DNA of 64,000 nucleotides, from positions 62,001 through 126,000 of the forward strand of contig CANJLQ010000012.1 of NCBI GenBank assembly GCA_947475735.1. Direction: 5' to 3'. The stretch is from Caulobacteraceae bacterium. Its GTDB lineage: Bacteria; Pseudomonadota; Alphaproteobacteria; Caulobacterales; Caulobacteraceae. The position numbers were made by a program, and so were the translations under genes. The notes under the pieces are model-generated. The model saw nothing but the letters and a program-made list of their open reading frames with translations. It was not told the origin of the DNA and did no database searches. The first letter of the stretch is position 1. Each line of letters opens with the position of its first letter. Shown here piece by piece: positions 17,697 to 25,983 of this stretch.

Positions 17697-18263
17697 TCAA
17701 ACTATATTTCGCGTATACTCGGACTGACCGGGATCGATCCTGCGAGCGCGTGAGGCGAGACTTCCTGCACCCACACGCCAGCGCTCATGATAGGCCTTCA
17801 GCCCATCCTTCTCCTGCGGGTCGATCTCCACTTCAGTCAGACCGTTCAGTCGGCGCAGTGGCGACAGGCGGCGGCGGACGCGGACGAGGCTCTCGACAAG
17901 AGGCTGGTTCTCGCAGCGGCTGAGGATGTCGTCGATCCAGGCCTCGACGGCGGCGTCCGAGCCATCCGATGGAGGCGTCTCTCCCATGGCGGCGGCCGCG
18001 AGCCGGAGATGGGCGACCTCCAGATCCAGCAGGCCCAGGATGTCCTCAAGGGGAACGCCACGGGTGAAATAGCCGAGCCCACGGCGGTCTTCGATCAATC
18101 CTTCGCCGCACAGTCGAGAGAGCGCCTCGCGAACAGGGCTTGTGCTGAGCCCGAGGCCGGCCGCGATGTCCGCGATGGACAGATGCTGTCCGGGAGCGAG
18201 GCCTTCATCAAGGGCTGCGCGCAAACTCGCCAAGGCGGTTCCGAACGGGTCGCGCTGCCTCAT
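17697..18263 (-). CDS. GntR-family transcriptional regulator
   Basis: The 188-residue protein has a GntR winged HTH (LRAALDEGLAPGQHLSIADI, then AAGLGLSTSPVREALSRLCG and EGLIEDRRGLGYF). A short helical C-terminal domain of the FCD type follows. The open frame runs up to 18704, but only the part from the ATG at 18263 has GntR features. It lies 70 bases upstream of precursor A1 in the same direction, so it may be the local regulator of the biosynthetic operon. The effector is unknown. Confidence 0.85.
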   Translation of the reverse strand: MRQRDPFGTALASLRAALDEGLAPGQHLSIADIAAGLGLSTSPVREALSRLCGEGLIEDRRGLGYFTRGVPLEDILGLLDLEVAHLRLAAAAMGETPPSDGSDAAVEAWIDDILSRCENQPLVESLVRVRRRLSPLRRLNGLTEVEIDPQEKDGLKAYHERWRVGAGSLASRARRIDPGQSEYTRNIV

Positions 18264-18413
18264 GACCTCGCCCCTGTTGCGGCAATACGAACGTCCGCGA
18301 TGACAAGTTCTCGGGTCGACCAGGCCATGGTCCGGTTCCAATACTGATCTCCGCAAGAAACCTGCGCCTGAACCGCAGATTTTATGCTCTTGATCTTTCA
18401 AGGCTTTCATTTG

Positions 18414-18450
18414 GCGCCCCTGTGAGGCAGTTTTCAACCTGCAGGGGTGC
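18414..18450. promoter_or_regulatory. Inverted repeat upstream of the XRE regulator
   Basis: GCGCCCCTG (18414-18422) and CAGGGGTGC (18442-18450) match in eight of nine positions, with a 19-base T-rich spacer. It lies 48 bases before the XRE gene and between the divergent GntR and XRE genes. It could be an operator of either. Confidence 0.35.
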
Positions 18451-18497
18451 GGTTCGGATAGCGCGCGTGGCGCCCGCAGGAGGGAGGACTTGGCGAC

Positions 18498-18977
18498 ATG
18501 GACGCCCGGCAGACGCAGACGGCGAACGCGGTCCTCTCCTCGAGCCTGCGGCTGATCCGGACCCACAGGCGGATGCGCTCGGCCGATGTCGCTCAGGGGA
18601 TGAACATGGCCCTGCGCTCGTATGAGCATTTCGAGTCCGGTGCAGGCCGCATCAATATCGAGCGCATTCATCGCTTCGCCGAGGTCACGGACAGCGATCC
18701 GCACGGCATCCTAGCCGCGCTCGCTATCGGATCCCCCGCATTCGCCTTGCGGTGCGCCGACAACAAACTTGCGACGATCCTGGCCGTGGCGCTCCAGGAG
18801 TTCGATGAGGAGGCGGGCGACGCCATCAGCGAGCTGGGCGCGCGAACAATCATCAACGCCTTCACAAAGACGCTCCGGGACCTTGCCGACCTGTCCGTGC
18901 GGCGTGACGCGGAGGCGGACGCCTGGCTGGACCAACGTCGAGGGCGGCTGCTCGCACCGGCCCGGGATGACGGTTAG
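18498..18977 (+). CDS. XRE-family HTH regulator
   Basis: The 159-residue protein has an N-terminal XRE-type HTH (SSLRLIRTHRRMRSADVAQG, then MNMALRSYEHFESGAGRINI and RIHRFAEVTDSDPHGILAAL). A helical C-terminal domain follows with no recognised family. GGAGGGAGGA is present upstream. It lies between the lasso operon and the vir operon and could belong to either the lasso locus or the mobile element. Confidence 0.8.
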   Translation: MDARQTQTANAVLSSSLRLIRTHRRMRSADVAQGMNMALRSYEHFESGAGRINIERIHRFAEVTDSDPHGILAALAIGSPAFALRCADNKLATILAVALQEFDEEAGDAISELGARTIINAFTKTLRDLADLSVRRDAEADAWLDQRRGRLLAPARDDG

Positions 18978-19072
18978 CGCCCGACCGCGCAACGTGACGC
19001 CTGCGGTCGTAGATCCACGGTCGTTATGTAACGGACTGTCGCTGCAATCCCGTTTCGCGGCTGGATTCGGGG

Positions 19073-19339
19073 ATGCAATCCCCCGTTCCCGCCTTCGCAC
19101 CGACATCCACTCCGGAGCTCGACGCCCTGACGACGCGCCAGCGCCAGTGTCTTCGTCTCGCGGCGCTCGGGCTCACGTCCTCGGGCATCGGAGAGCGGCT
19201 CGGGCTGTCACCTCGCACCGTTGATGAGCATGTGATGACGGCGTGCAGCGTTCTGGGCGTCCGCACTCGTGTCCAGGCCGTCGCGCGGATGGCGGTCGGC
19301 GACCGGCGCGCTGACGAAGCCCGCTCATTCCGACCGTAG
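19073..19339 (+). CDS. Stand-alone LuxR-type HTH regulator
   Basis: The 88-residue protein is essentially a LuxR/GerE HTH (LTTRQRQCLRLAALGLTSSG, then IGERLGLSPRTVDEHVMTAC and LGVRTRVQAVARMA). It resembles the 7244-7486 protein. It sits 53 bases before the virB1 start, so it is a candidate activator of the conjugation operon. No sensory domain is present. Confidence 0.85.
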   Translation: MQSPVPAFAPTSTPELDALTTRQRQCLRLAALGLTSSGIGERLGLSPRTVDEHVMTACSVLGVRTRVQAVARMAVGDRRADEARSFRP

Positions 19340-19392
19340 ATTTCCCACCGGGTTCTGGCGGGTCGTTTCCGGCAAACGATTCCGCTGAGCTG

Positions 19393-20037
19393 ATGCGTCC
19401 ACTGGAACGCCCCATGCTCGATCTCGCCTTCGTCCTCGCTCTCGCCCAGACCTGCGCCCCCTCGGTGGCGCCGCAGACCCTCGCCGCCGTTGCCTATGTT
19501 GAGAGCCGCTTCGACCCCTTCGCCATCGGCGTCAATCGCGGAGGGTCCAAGCCCCCGCGCCAGGCCAGCGCGCAGCAGGCGGTCGAGACGGCGCATCAGC
19601 TCCTGCGCGACGGGGCCAACCTTGATCTCGGCCTCGCCCAGATCAACAGCGATAATCTCCAATGGCTCGGCCTCACCGTCGAAGACGCCTTTGATCCCTG
19701 CCGCAGCCTCGCCGCCTCCGCCGAAGTGCTGCGCGCCGGCTATCGCCCGACCGGTGACAGTCCTGATGCTCGCCAGGCCGCGCTCCGCGTCGCCCTGTCC
19801 CGCTACAACACGGGCCATCCGCAGCGTGGATTCCGCAACGGCTATGTGCGCCGCGTGGAGGCGGCCGCGGCGCGGCTGTCCCTCACCCTGCCGTCCCAGG
19901 TCGCCGCCCCGTCGTCGGGCGCTCCGGTCCATCTCGCCGCGCAGGCTCCGCCTCCCGCCTGGGACATCTTCGCCCGGGCGCGCGCGGCCGCCCACATCGC
20001 CGTCTCGACACACCCCATCGGGAGTTCGCCGCCATGA
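19393..20037 (+). CDS. virB1: VirB1-like lytic transglycosylase
   Basis: The 214-residue protein is an SLT-type muramidase. The catalytic Glu is in AAVAYVESRFDPFAIGVN, and the LGLAQINSDNL and LSRYNTGHPQRGFRNGYV blocks are typical. It opens the peptidoglycan for assembly of the type IV secretion channel. An alternative start is the ATG at 19414. It overlaps the pilin gene by four bases and is the first gene of the vir operon. Confidence 0.92.
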   Translation: MRPLERPMLDLAFVLALAQTCAPSVAPQTLAAVAYVESRFDPFAIGVNRGGSKPPRQASAQQAVETAHQLLRDGANLDLGLAQINSDNLQWLGLTVEDAFDPCRSLAASAEVLRAGYRPTGDSPDARQAALRVALSRYNTGHPQRGFRNGYVRRVEAAAARLSLTLPSQVAAPSSGAPVHLAAQAPPPAWDIFARARAAAHIAVSTHPIGSSPP

Positions 20038-20336
20038 CCGTTCGTGTTTCCAACGCCCGCCGCTTGGCCGCCGCATCGGCCATCGCCTGCGCCGCCAGCC
20101 TGGCCGCAGCCGGTCCCGCCTTCGCCTCCGCCAATGTCGAAGGCCTGCTACAGAATGTGGTGGACATGCTGACCGGCAACACCGCCCGGCTGCTCGCGGT
20201 CCTCGCCGTCGTCGTGGTCGGCATTCTCTGGATGTTCGGCCTTTTCGACCTGCGCCGGGCCGCCATCGTCGTGCTGGGCATCGTCGTGGTTTTCGGCGCG
20301 GCGGAGATTGTCAGTCTCATCACCGGGGGCGGCTGA
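20034..20336 (+). CDS. virB2: VirB2/TrbC-like conjugal pilin
   Basis: The 100-residue protein has a long signal sequence ending near AAGPAFA and two hydrophobic helices (LLAVLAVVVVGILWMFG and AAIVVLGIVVVFGAAEIVSL). This matches the VirB2 pilin family in size and layout. The stop overlaps the next start as ATGA. Confidence 0.9.
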   Translation: MTVRVSNARRLAAASAIACAASLAAAGPAFASANVEGLLQNVVDMLTGNTARLLAVLAVVVVGILWMFGLFDLRRAAIVVLGIVVVFGAAEIVSLITGGG

Positions 20337-20500
20337 TGACCGGCACCTGCGTCACCGCCGCGATCCTCGCGCTCGGGCTCGGTGCCCTGCCGCTGCGCCG
20401 GATCGTCTCGCCGGCGCGGTTCGCCCAGACGCTGGGCGGCGTCGCGCTCGGACTGCTGCTCGCCGCCAGCGTCGCCCCGGCGGGAGGCGGCCATGGATGA
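20336..20500 (+). CDS. Small membrane protein between virB2 and virB3
   Basis: A 54-residue frame starts in an ATGA overlap with the virB2 stop and ends eight bases inside virB3. It has two hydrophobic stretches (VTAAILALGLGALPL and GVALGLLLAASVAPAG) separated by a basic loop (RRIVSPAR). Overlaps on both sides and vir-like codon use suggest it is translated. I do not recognise it as a standard VirB protein. It may be a hydrophobic accessory subunit. Confidence 0.65.
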   Translation: MTGTCVTAAILALGLGALPLRRIVSPARFAQTLGGVALGLLLAASVAPAGGGHG

Positions 20501-20828
20501 TGAGCGCCTGGCGGAAGACCCGCTGTTTCTCGCCTGCACCCGGCCGGCGATGGTGATGGGCGTCCCGATGGAGGCCTTCGGCGTCAACGTCATCCTGTCG
20601 GGGATCGTCTTCCTCGTCGGCGGCAGCCTGCTTTATCTGCTGGTCGCCCCGGCGCTGCATCTGGTGTTTCGCGCCATCTGCAAGGCGGACCACAACGCCT
20701 TCCGGCTGCTGGTCGTCTATGTCGACACCAAGGGCCGGGCGCGAAACGGCGCGACCTGGGGCGGCTCTTCGCCGACGCCCCTGCCCTTGGTGCGCCGCCT
20801 CACGCCCAGAGGTCTGCGTCATGGCTGA
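20493..20828 (+). CDS. virB3: VirB3-like type IV secretion protein
   Basis: The 111-residue protein begins MDDERLAEDPLFLACTRPAM, then MGVPMEAFGVNVILSGIVFL. This is the typical VirB3 pattern of a short polar N-terminus, the LF.A.TRP motif and one or two membrane helices. The frame is open from 20382, but the ATG at 20493 gives the family length. It overlaps virB4 by eight bases. Confidence 0.92.
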   Translation: MDDERLAEDPLFLACTRPAMVMGVPMEAFGVNVILSGIVFLVGGSLLYLLVAPALHLVFRAICKADHNAFRLLVVYVDTKGRARNGATWGGSSPTPLPLVRRLTPRGLRHG

Positions 20829-23193
20829 CGGCGTCTCCATGCGGCGGCTGAAGCAGGAGCCCGAGGCCCGGGCCGCCCTGCCCTACGCGCGTCACGTCAC
20901 CGACGAGATTGTGGCGCTCGACAGCGGCGCCCTGATGATCGGCCTGAAGCTCGACGGCGTCAGTTTCGAGACCGCCGATGCCCGCGACCTGAACGACTGG
21001 CACGTCAAGCTGAACCAGGCCTGGCGCAACCTCGCCGACGATCGGCTGGCCGTCTGGCACCATGTCGTGCGCCGCCCGATCGCGCTGAGGCCCGCAACGG
21101 GCCACGCCTCGGCCTTCGCGCGCGAGCTGTCGGTCGACTATGACGCCCGGCTCGCGGCCGGACGCCTGTTCGTCAATGAGCTCTATGTCTCGCTGGTGCT
21201 GCATCCGGGCCGCGAGGCCGGCGAGCGTGCCGGCGCCCTGATGCGGCGGCTGCGCGCCGCCCGGCGCGGCGGCGCCGAGATCGACGCCGCCCTGCTGCGC
21301 CGTCTGGAGGACGCCGCCCGCGACCTCGTGCAGTTTCTCGGGCGATACGGCCCGCGCTGCCTCGGCCTCTATGAACGGCGCGGTCTGTGGTTCTCCGAGC
21401 CGCTGGAGATGGTGCGCCTGATCCTGACCGGCCGGGCCGAGCGGGTGCCGCTGACCTGCGGCCATCTCGGCGACGCCGCCTATGCCGCACGGGTCATCTT
21501 CGGCCGCGAGGCCCTGGAACTGCGCGACGTCGCGGAGACCCGGTTCGCCGGAGTCCTGGCGATCAAGGAGTATCCGTCCGTCACGCGGCCCGGCCTGTGG
21601 GACGGTTTGCTCGACGCGCGCTTCCCCTTCGTCGTCGCCCAGTCCTTCGCCTTCCTGTCCAAGCCCGCGGCCCGCGCGGTGATGGAGCGCAAGCAGAACC
21701 AGATGGTCTCCGCGCGCGACCGCGCGGCTTCCCAGGTCAAAGGCCTGTCCGACGCGCTGGACGATCTGGTCTCGAACCGCTTCGTCATGGGCGAACACCA
21801 CGCCTCCATCCTGGTCTATGGCGACGACCCGGCCGCCCTGGCCGACCACCTGGCCAAGGCGCGCGGCGTGCTGGCCGACTCCGGCTTGGTAGTGGCGCGC
21901 GAAGACCTGGGGCTGGAAGCCGCCTTCTGGGCGCAGTTTCCGGGCAATTTCACCAAACGCACCCGGCCCGCCGCCGTCACCTCGCGCAACTTCGCGGCGC
22001 TCGCGCCCTTCCACGCTCATCCGGTCGGGCGGCGATCGGGCAATCACTGGGGGGAGGCCTTGGCGGTGCTGCGGACCACGGCCGCCTCGCCCTTCCATCT
22101 GAACCTGCACATCGGCGACCTCGGCCACACCTTCATCTGCGGCCCGTCGGGCTCGGGAAAGACCGTGGTGCAGAACTTCATCCTGGCCCAGCTGGAGCGG
22201 TTCGGCGTCCAGCAGCTGTTCATCGACAAGGACCGCGGTGCCGAGATTTTCGTGCGGGCCTCGGGCGGCGACTATCTGGCGCTGAAGGCCGGCGAGCCGA
22301 CCGGCTTCGCGCCGTTCAAGGCGCTGACGCCGTCCCCCGCCAACCGGGCCTTCCTCGCGCGGCTGGTGCGCGCCCTGGTGGATCGGCCCGGCGAGACCCT
22401 GACCGTGTCCCAGGCCCGCGCCATCGACGACGGGGTCCGGGCGCTCGAATCCCTTCCGAGGGCGCAGCGTTCGTTGTCCGCGCTCAGGAGCCTGCTCGGC
22501 CAGGGCGACGCGGGCGGGATCGGCGCCCGGCTGGAACGCTGGGTTCAGGGCGGGCCGCTCGCCTGGGTGCTGGACAATCCGGAGGACGCCGTGGCGCTGG
22601 ACGCCCGGCTGGTCGGGTTCGACATCACCACCATCCTAGACGACGCCGAGGTGCGCGCCCCGGTGATGCTCTATCTGCTGCACCGGATCGGCGAGCGGGT
22701 GGACGGCCGCCGCCTGGTGCTGGACATCGACGAATTCTGGAAGGCCTTGGGCGACCCGGCCTTCACCGATCTGGCCCGCGACGGGCTCAAGACCTGGCGC
22801 AAGCAGAACGCGGTGATGGTGTTCGGCACCCAGTCGCCGTCCGACGCCCTGGCTTCGCCGATCGCCCCGGCGATTCTCGAACAGTGCGCCACCAAGATCT
22901 TCCTGCCGAACGCCCACGGCCAGGCCCGCGACTATGTCGACGGCTTCGGCCTGACCCAGACCGAGTTCCGCCTGATCCGCGATGAGCTGACGCCGGAGTC
23001 GCACCGCTTCCTGGTCAAGCAAGGTCACGCCAGCGTGGTGGTGGAACTGGACCTGACCGGCATGGACGACGCCCTGGCGATCCTGTCCGGCCGGGCCGAG
23101 ACCGTCGCCCTGCTCGATCGCCTCCGGGCCGAGCATGGCGACGCCTACGCGCAGTGGCGCGACGCCTTCCACCAGCAAAGGAGACTCCCATGA
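20821..23193 (+). CDS. virB4: VirB4-family conjugation ATPase
   Basis: The 790-residue protein is the large ATPase at the base of the type IV secretion channel. The Walker A motif is GPSGSGKTVV near residue 440. The Walker B region is RRLVLDIDEFWKAL, and the VFGTQSPSDAL block is a family feature. The frame opens at 20719, but the ATG at 20821 overlaps the virB3 stop as expected for this tightly packed operon. Confidence 0.97.
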   Translation: MADGVSMRRLKQEPEARAALPYARHVTDEIVALDSGALMIGLKLDGVSFETADARDLNDWHVKLNQAWRNLADDRLAVWHHVVRRPIALRPATGHASAFARELSVDYDARLAAGRLFVNELYVSLVLHPGREAGERAGALMRRLRAARRGGAEIDAALLRRLEDAARDLVQFLGRYGPRCLGLYERRGLWFSEPLEMVRLILTGRAERVPLTCGHLGDAAYAARVIFGREALELRDVAETRFAGVLAIKEYPSVTRPGLWDGLLDARFPFVVAQSFAFLSKPAARAVMERKQNQMVSARDRAASQVKGLSDALDDLVSNRFVMGEHHASILVYGDDPAALADHLAKARGVLADSGLVVAREDLGLEAAFWAQFPGNFTKRTRPAAVTSRNFAALAPFHAHPVGRRSGNHWGEALAVLRTTAASPFHLNLHIGDLGHTFICGPSGSGKTVVQNFILAQLERFGVQQLFIDKDRGAEIFVRASGGDYLALKAGEPTGFAPFKALTPSPANRAFLARLVRALVDRPGETLTVSQARAIDDGVRALESLPRAQRSLSALRSLLGQGDAGGIGARLERWVQGGPLAWVLDNPEDAVALDARLVGFDITTILDDAEVRAPVMLYLLHRIGERVDGRRLVLDIDEFWKALGDPAFTDLARDGLKTWRKQNAVMVFGTQSPSDALASPIAPAILEQCATKIFLPNAHGQARDYVDGFGLTQTEFRLIRDELTPESHRFLVKQGHASVVVELDLTGMDDALAILSGRAETVALLDRLRAEHGDAYAQWRDAFHQQRRLP

Positions 23194-23918
23194 TCCGCCG
23201 TTCCCTCGGCGCGGCCGCAGCGGCCGCCGCCCTCTGGCTCGCCGCCGGCGCCGCCCAGGCCCAGCAGATCGTCCACGACCCGACCTCCTACGCCCAGTTG
23301 GTGCGCGAGGCCCGAACGGCGCTGGATCAGCTGGAGCAGCTGCGCGAACAGGTGCGTCAGGGCCAGCAGCTGTTCGACAGCCTGAACGACATCTCCGACG
23401 TCAACGCCCTGGCCCGCGAGCTCGGCCTGCCCGAGGTGCGCAATCCGCTGCCGGACCTGCGGTCGCTGCGGGCCGCCGCCGACGGCGATCTGTCGGCGCT
23501 CGGCGCCCTGGCCGAACGGGCCGACGCCATCCGCGCGGAGACCCGCCTCTATACGCCCTCGGCCGGCGAGGTCCCCGAGGTCGATCGCTACTACCGCGAG
23601 GCGCTGGAACGCTCCGGCGCCCGCACGGCCCGCGACCTGGCCGTGGGCGAGGCCGTCGGCGCCGCCGCCGACCAGCGGCTAGCCGGGCTCGAAGCCCTGC
23701 GCCAGGCTCTCGACACCGCGCCCAACGCCCGGGCGGTGATGGACCTGGACGCGCGCCTCGCCGCCGAACAGGCGCTGATCCAGAATGAACAGGTGCGGTT
23801 GCAAGGCCTGGCCCTGACCCAGGCGGCCGAGGCGCGTCTGGAGGAGCAGCGCGCCCGCGAGCGGGCGGCCGCGGCCCGGGACGCCCGCCTGTCCACCTAC
23901 CGGGAGGCGATCCAGTGA
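23190..23918 (+). CDS. virB5: VirB5-like pilus-tip protein
   Basis: The 242-residue protein has a signal peptide (LWLAAGAAQAQQ) and then long amphipathic helices rich in Gln, Glu and Arg (LVREARTALDQLEQLREQVR, then QGQQLFDSLND). This is the VirB5/TrbJ type. It is a minor pilus component involved in contact with recipients. The ATGA overlap with virB4 fixes the start at 23190. Confidence 0.88.
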   Translation: MIRRSLGAAAAAAALWLAAGAAQAQQIVHDPTSYAQLVREARTALDQLEQLREQVRQGQQLFDSLNDISDVNALARELGLPEVRNPLPDLRSLRAAADGDLSALGALAERADAIRAETRLYTPSAGEVPEVDRYYREALERSGARTARDLAVGEAVGAAADQRLAGLEALRQALDTAPNARAVMDLDARLAAEQALIQNEQVRLQGLALTQAAEARLEEQRARERAAAARDARLSTYREAIQ

Positions 23919-24133
23919 GGACGGTCCTCCCCCTCCTGGCCGCCCTGGCCCTCGTCGGCTGTTCGGACGACGGCGGCTCGGTCGAGACCTTCGCCACCGA
24001 CCGTCCGGCGGCGGAGGCGGCGGTGGCGGACTGCAACGCCGGCCGCCAGTCGCGCGGCTGCGACGCCGCCCGCGAGGGTCTGGCCGAAGCCAAGCGCCGC
24101 GACCGCGAAGCTCTTTACCGGCAGGCCCACTGA
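23915..24133 (+). CDS. Small lipoprotein, EexN/TrbK-like entry-exclusion candidate
   Basis: The 72-residue protein starts with GTG overlapping the virB5 stop. A lipobox (LAALALVGCSDD) predicts a lipidated Cys near residue 16. The mature part has a conserved-looking Cys pair (ADCNAGRQSRGCDAAREGL). Small lipoproteins of the EexN type at this place between virB5 and virB6 mediate entry exclusion. The assignment rests on size, lipobox, Cys pair and position. Confidence 0.7.
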   Translation: MRTVLPLLAALALVGCSDDGGSVETFATDRPAAEAAVADCNAGRQSRGCDAAREGLAEAKRRDREALYRQAH

Positions 24134-24145
24134 GGGACCGGCGCC

Positions 24146-25066
24146 ATGAGCTTCCGCGTCTTCGAGCCCAGCTACGTCTTCATCGACGACCGCCTGAACG
24201 TCTTCCTGGGCGATCGGCTGTCGTCGGTGATCGCCGTGGTCGAAGGCCCGCTGCGCGTGGCGCTGGTCCTCTATGTGCTGCTCTACGGCTACGCCATCCT
24301 GCGGGGCGCGATCTCCGAGCCTGTGATGGACTTCGCGGTCCGCTCGGTGAAGCTGGCCTTCCTCTACGCCCTGGCGACGACGGCGGCCTATTCCAGCTTC
24401 GTCACCCAGCCGCTATTCGTCGATCTGCCCAACGCCCTGACCCAGGCGATCAGCGGCTCGGGCGCCCCCAATGTCGGGGCGGCCTTCGACCAGTTCCTCG
24501 CCTATGCCGGCTATCTCAGCGAGACCATCGCGCGCGAAGGCTCGGCCTTCGATCTGGCGCCCTACATCGTCGCCGCCGCCGTCCTCGTCATCGGCGCCCT
24601 GGCCTGCGCCATCGGCTTCGGCATCGTCATGGTGGCCAAGCTGGCCCTGGCGCTGCTGGTTACGCTGGGACCGATCTTCATCGCCGCGGCCCTGTTCGAC
24701 GCGACGCGGCGCTACTTCTTCGGCTGGCTCAGCCAGGCGGTGAACTACCTCGTCCTGTTCGCCCTCATCATCGTCATCTTCCAGCTGATCCTGTCCCTCA
24801 TCCGCGACCAGTGGGGCGCGATCGAAGGCCAGGACCCGATGGTGGGCGGGCTGATCTTCATCGCCCTGTGCCTGCTCGGCGCGATCTTCTTTCTCCAGAC
24901 TCCGGCCATCGCCGCGGGCGTGGCGGGCGGCGCCAGCGCCGGCCTCGCCGACTTCGCCAACGCCGCCGCCCTCGGCTCCAGCCGCTCCGGCCGCGCCGCC
25001 GGTCCCGTCGAGGCGGGCCGGGCGCCGCCGCGCGGCGGCGGCTCCATCCGACCTCAAGGACGCTGA
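24146..25066 (+). CDS. virB6: VirB6/TrbL-like inner-membrane channel protein
   Basis: The 306-residue protein has five to six hydrophobic helices (for example VALVLYVLLYGYAILRG and VNYLVLFALIIVIFQLILSL) and a Gly/Ala-rich end. This is the TrbL/VirB6 family, a polytopic part of the translocation channel. It starts 12 bases after the lipoprotein stop. Confidence 0.92.
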   Translation: MSFRVFEPSYVFIDDRLNVFLGDRLSSVIAVVEGPLRVALVLYVLLYGYAILRGAISEPVMDFAVRSVKLAFLYALATTAAYSSFVTQPLFVDLPNALTQAISGSGAPNVGAAFDQFLAYAGYLSETIAREGSAFDLAPYIVAAAVLVIGALACAIGFGIVMVAKLALALLVTLGPIFIAAALFDATRRYFFGWLSQAVNYLVLFALIIVIFQLILSLIRDQWGAIEGQDPMVGGLIFIALCLLGAIFFLQTPAIAAGVAGGASAGLADFANAAALGSSRSGRAAGPVEAGRAPPRGGGSIRPQGR

Positions 25067-25069
25067 CCC

Positions 25070-25303
25070 ATGCGCAAACTCCTCCTGCTCGCCGCCCTCC
25101 TGCCGCTCGTCGGCGGCTGCGCCAGCCTGACGGCGGACCGCCTGCCGGTCTGCGACGGTCAGGCCCGCCGTCCGGCCAATCCCCACGGCTCGGTGCTCCT
25201 GCCGGCCGCGCCTCCGGCGCCGGAACAGCCGGTCGGCCCTGCGGTCGATCCCGCAGAGCTCGCTGAGCCCCTAACTGACAGCGCGACGGGAGGCTGCGTA
25301 TGA
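25070..25303 (+). CDS. VirB7-like lipoprotein
   Basis: The 77-residue protein has a clear lipobox (LLPLVGGCASLT) and a proline-rich remainder (VLLPAAPPAPEQPVG). It lies between virB6 and virB8, the usual place for the small outer-membrane lipoprotein VirB7. Sequence conservation of VirB7 is low, so the call depends on context. A later Cys (CDG) and a C-terminal Cys could form disulphides. Confidence 0.7.
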   Translation: MRKLLLLAALLPLVGGCASLTADRLPVCDGQARRPANPHGSVLLPAAPPAPEQPVGPAVDPAELAEPLTDSATGGCV

Positions 25304-25983
25304 GCGGCGTCCCGTCCGACGACCTGAAGCGCTATTTCACCGAGGCGAAGCGCTGGGATCAGGACCGGCTGGCCTCGGCCGTGCGGTCCAAGCGTTTGGC
25401 CTGGACCGTGGCCGCCACGGCCGGGGGCCTCGCCATCGCGGCCGTCCTGGCCGTCGCCGGCCTGACGCCGCTGAAGACGGTCGAGCCCTTCGTCATCCGG
25501 GTGGATCAGGCGACCGGCGCGGTCGATCTGGCGCGAGGCCTTTCCGAAGAGACCGGCCCGGTCCGCTACGAGGAGGCGGTCAGCAAATACTTCCTCGCCC
25601 AATATGTCCGCGCCCGCGAGGGCTATCTGGACACGGCGGCCGAGGAGAATTTCCGCCTGGTCTCCATCCTATCAGGCCCGACCGAGCAGCGGCGCTGGGC
25701 CGACCGGTTCCGGGGCACCAATCCGGACAGTCCGCAGAACCTCTATGGCCGGGCGGCCGAGGCCTCGGTCTCGATCCGCGCCGTCGGCTTCATCAATCCC
25801 GAGGTCGCCAACGTCCGCTACCGGCGGACGGTGCGCCGCGCCCAGCAGGTCGAGGAGAGCGACTGGATCGCCACCATCGCCTTTGCCTACACCCGCGCGC
25901 CGATGACCGAGGCCGACCGGCTGCGCAATCCCCTGGGCTTCCAGGTGCTCTCCTACCGCTCCGATCCGGAGGTGATCCGATGA
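25300..25983 (+). CDS. virB8: VirB8-like assembly protein
   Basis: The 227-residue protein has a short cytoplasmic N-terminus (YFTEAKRWDQDRLASAVRSK), one membrane helix (WTVAATAGGLAIAAVLAVAG) and a periplasmic NTF2-like domain. The block VSKYFLAQYVRAREGYLD is typical of VirB8. ATGA overlaps occur at both ends of the gene. Confidence 0.95.
   Translation: MSGVPSDDLKRYFTEAKRWDQDRLASAVRSKRLAWTVAATAGGLAIAAVLAVAGLTPLKTVEPFVIRVDQATGAVDLARGLSEETGPVRYEEAVSKYFLAQYVRAREGYLDTAAEENFRLVSILSGPTEQRRWADRFRGTNPDSPQNLYGRAAEASVSIRAVGFINPEVANVRYRRTVRRAQQVEESDWIATIAFAYTRAPMTEADRLRNPLGFQVLSYRSDPEVIR

Noticed and set aside
17197..17753. Plus-strand 185-residue frame across the lasso precursor region
   Set aside because: It is antisense to both precursors and the B gene. 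The minus-strand genes have ribosome sites, leader motifs and ring residues.
18264..18704. N-terminal extension of the GntR frame
   Set aside because: No domain in the extension; it runs over the divergent XRE promoter region. The ATG at 18263 directly precedes the HTH.
21387..22985. Long plus-strand frame inside virB4
   Set aside because: It is the shifted reading of virB4, rich in Arg, Gly and Pro, without domains.
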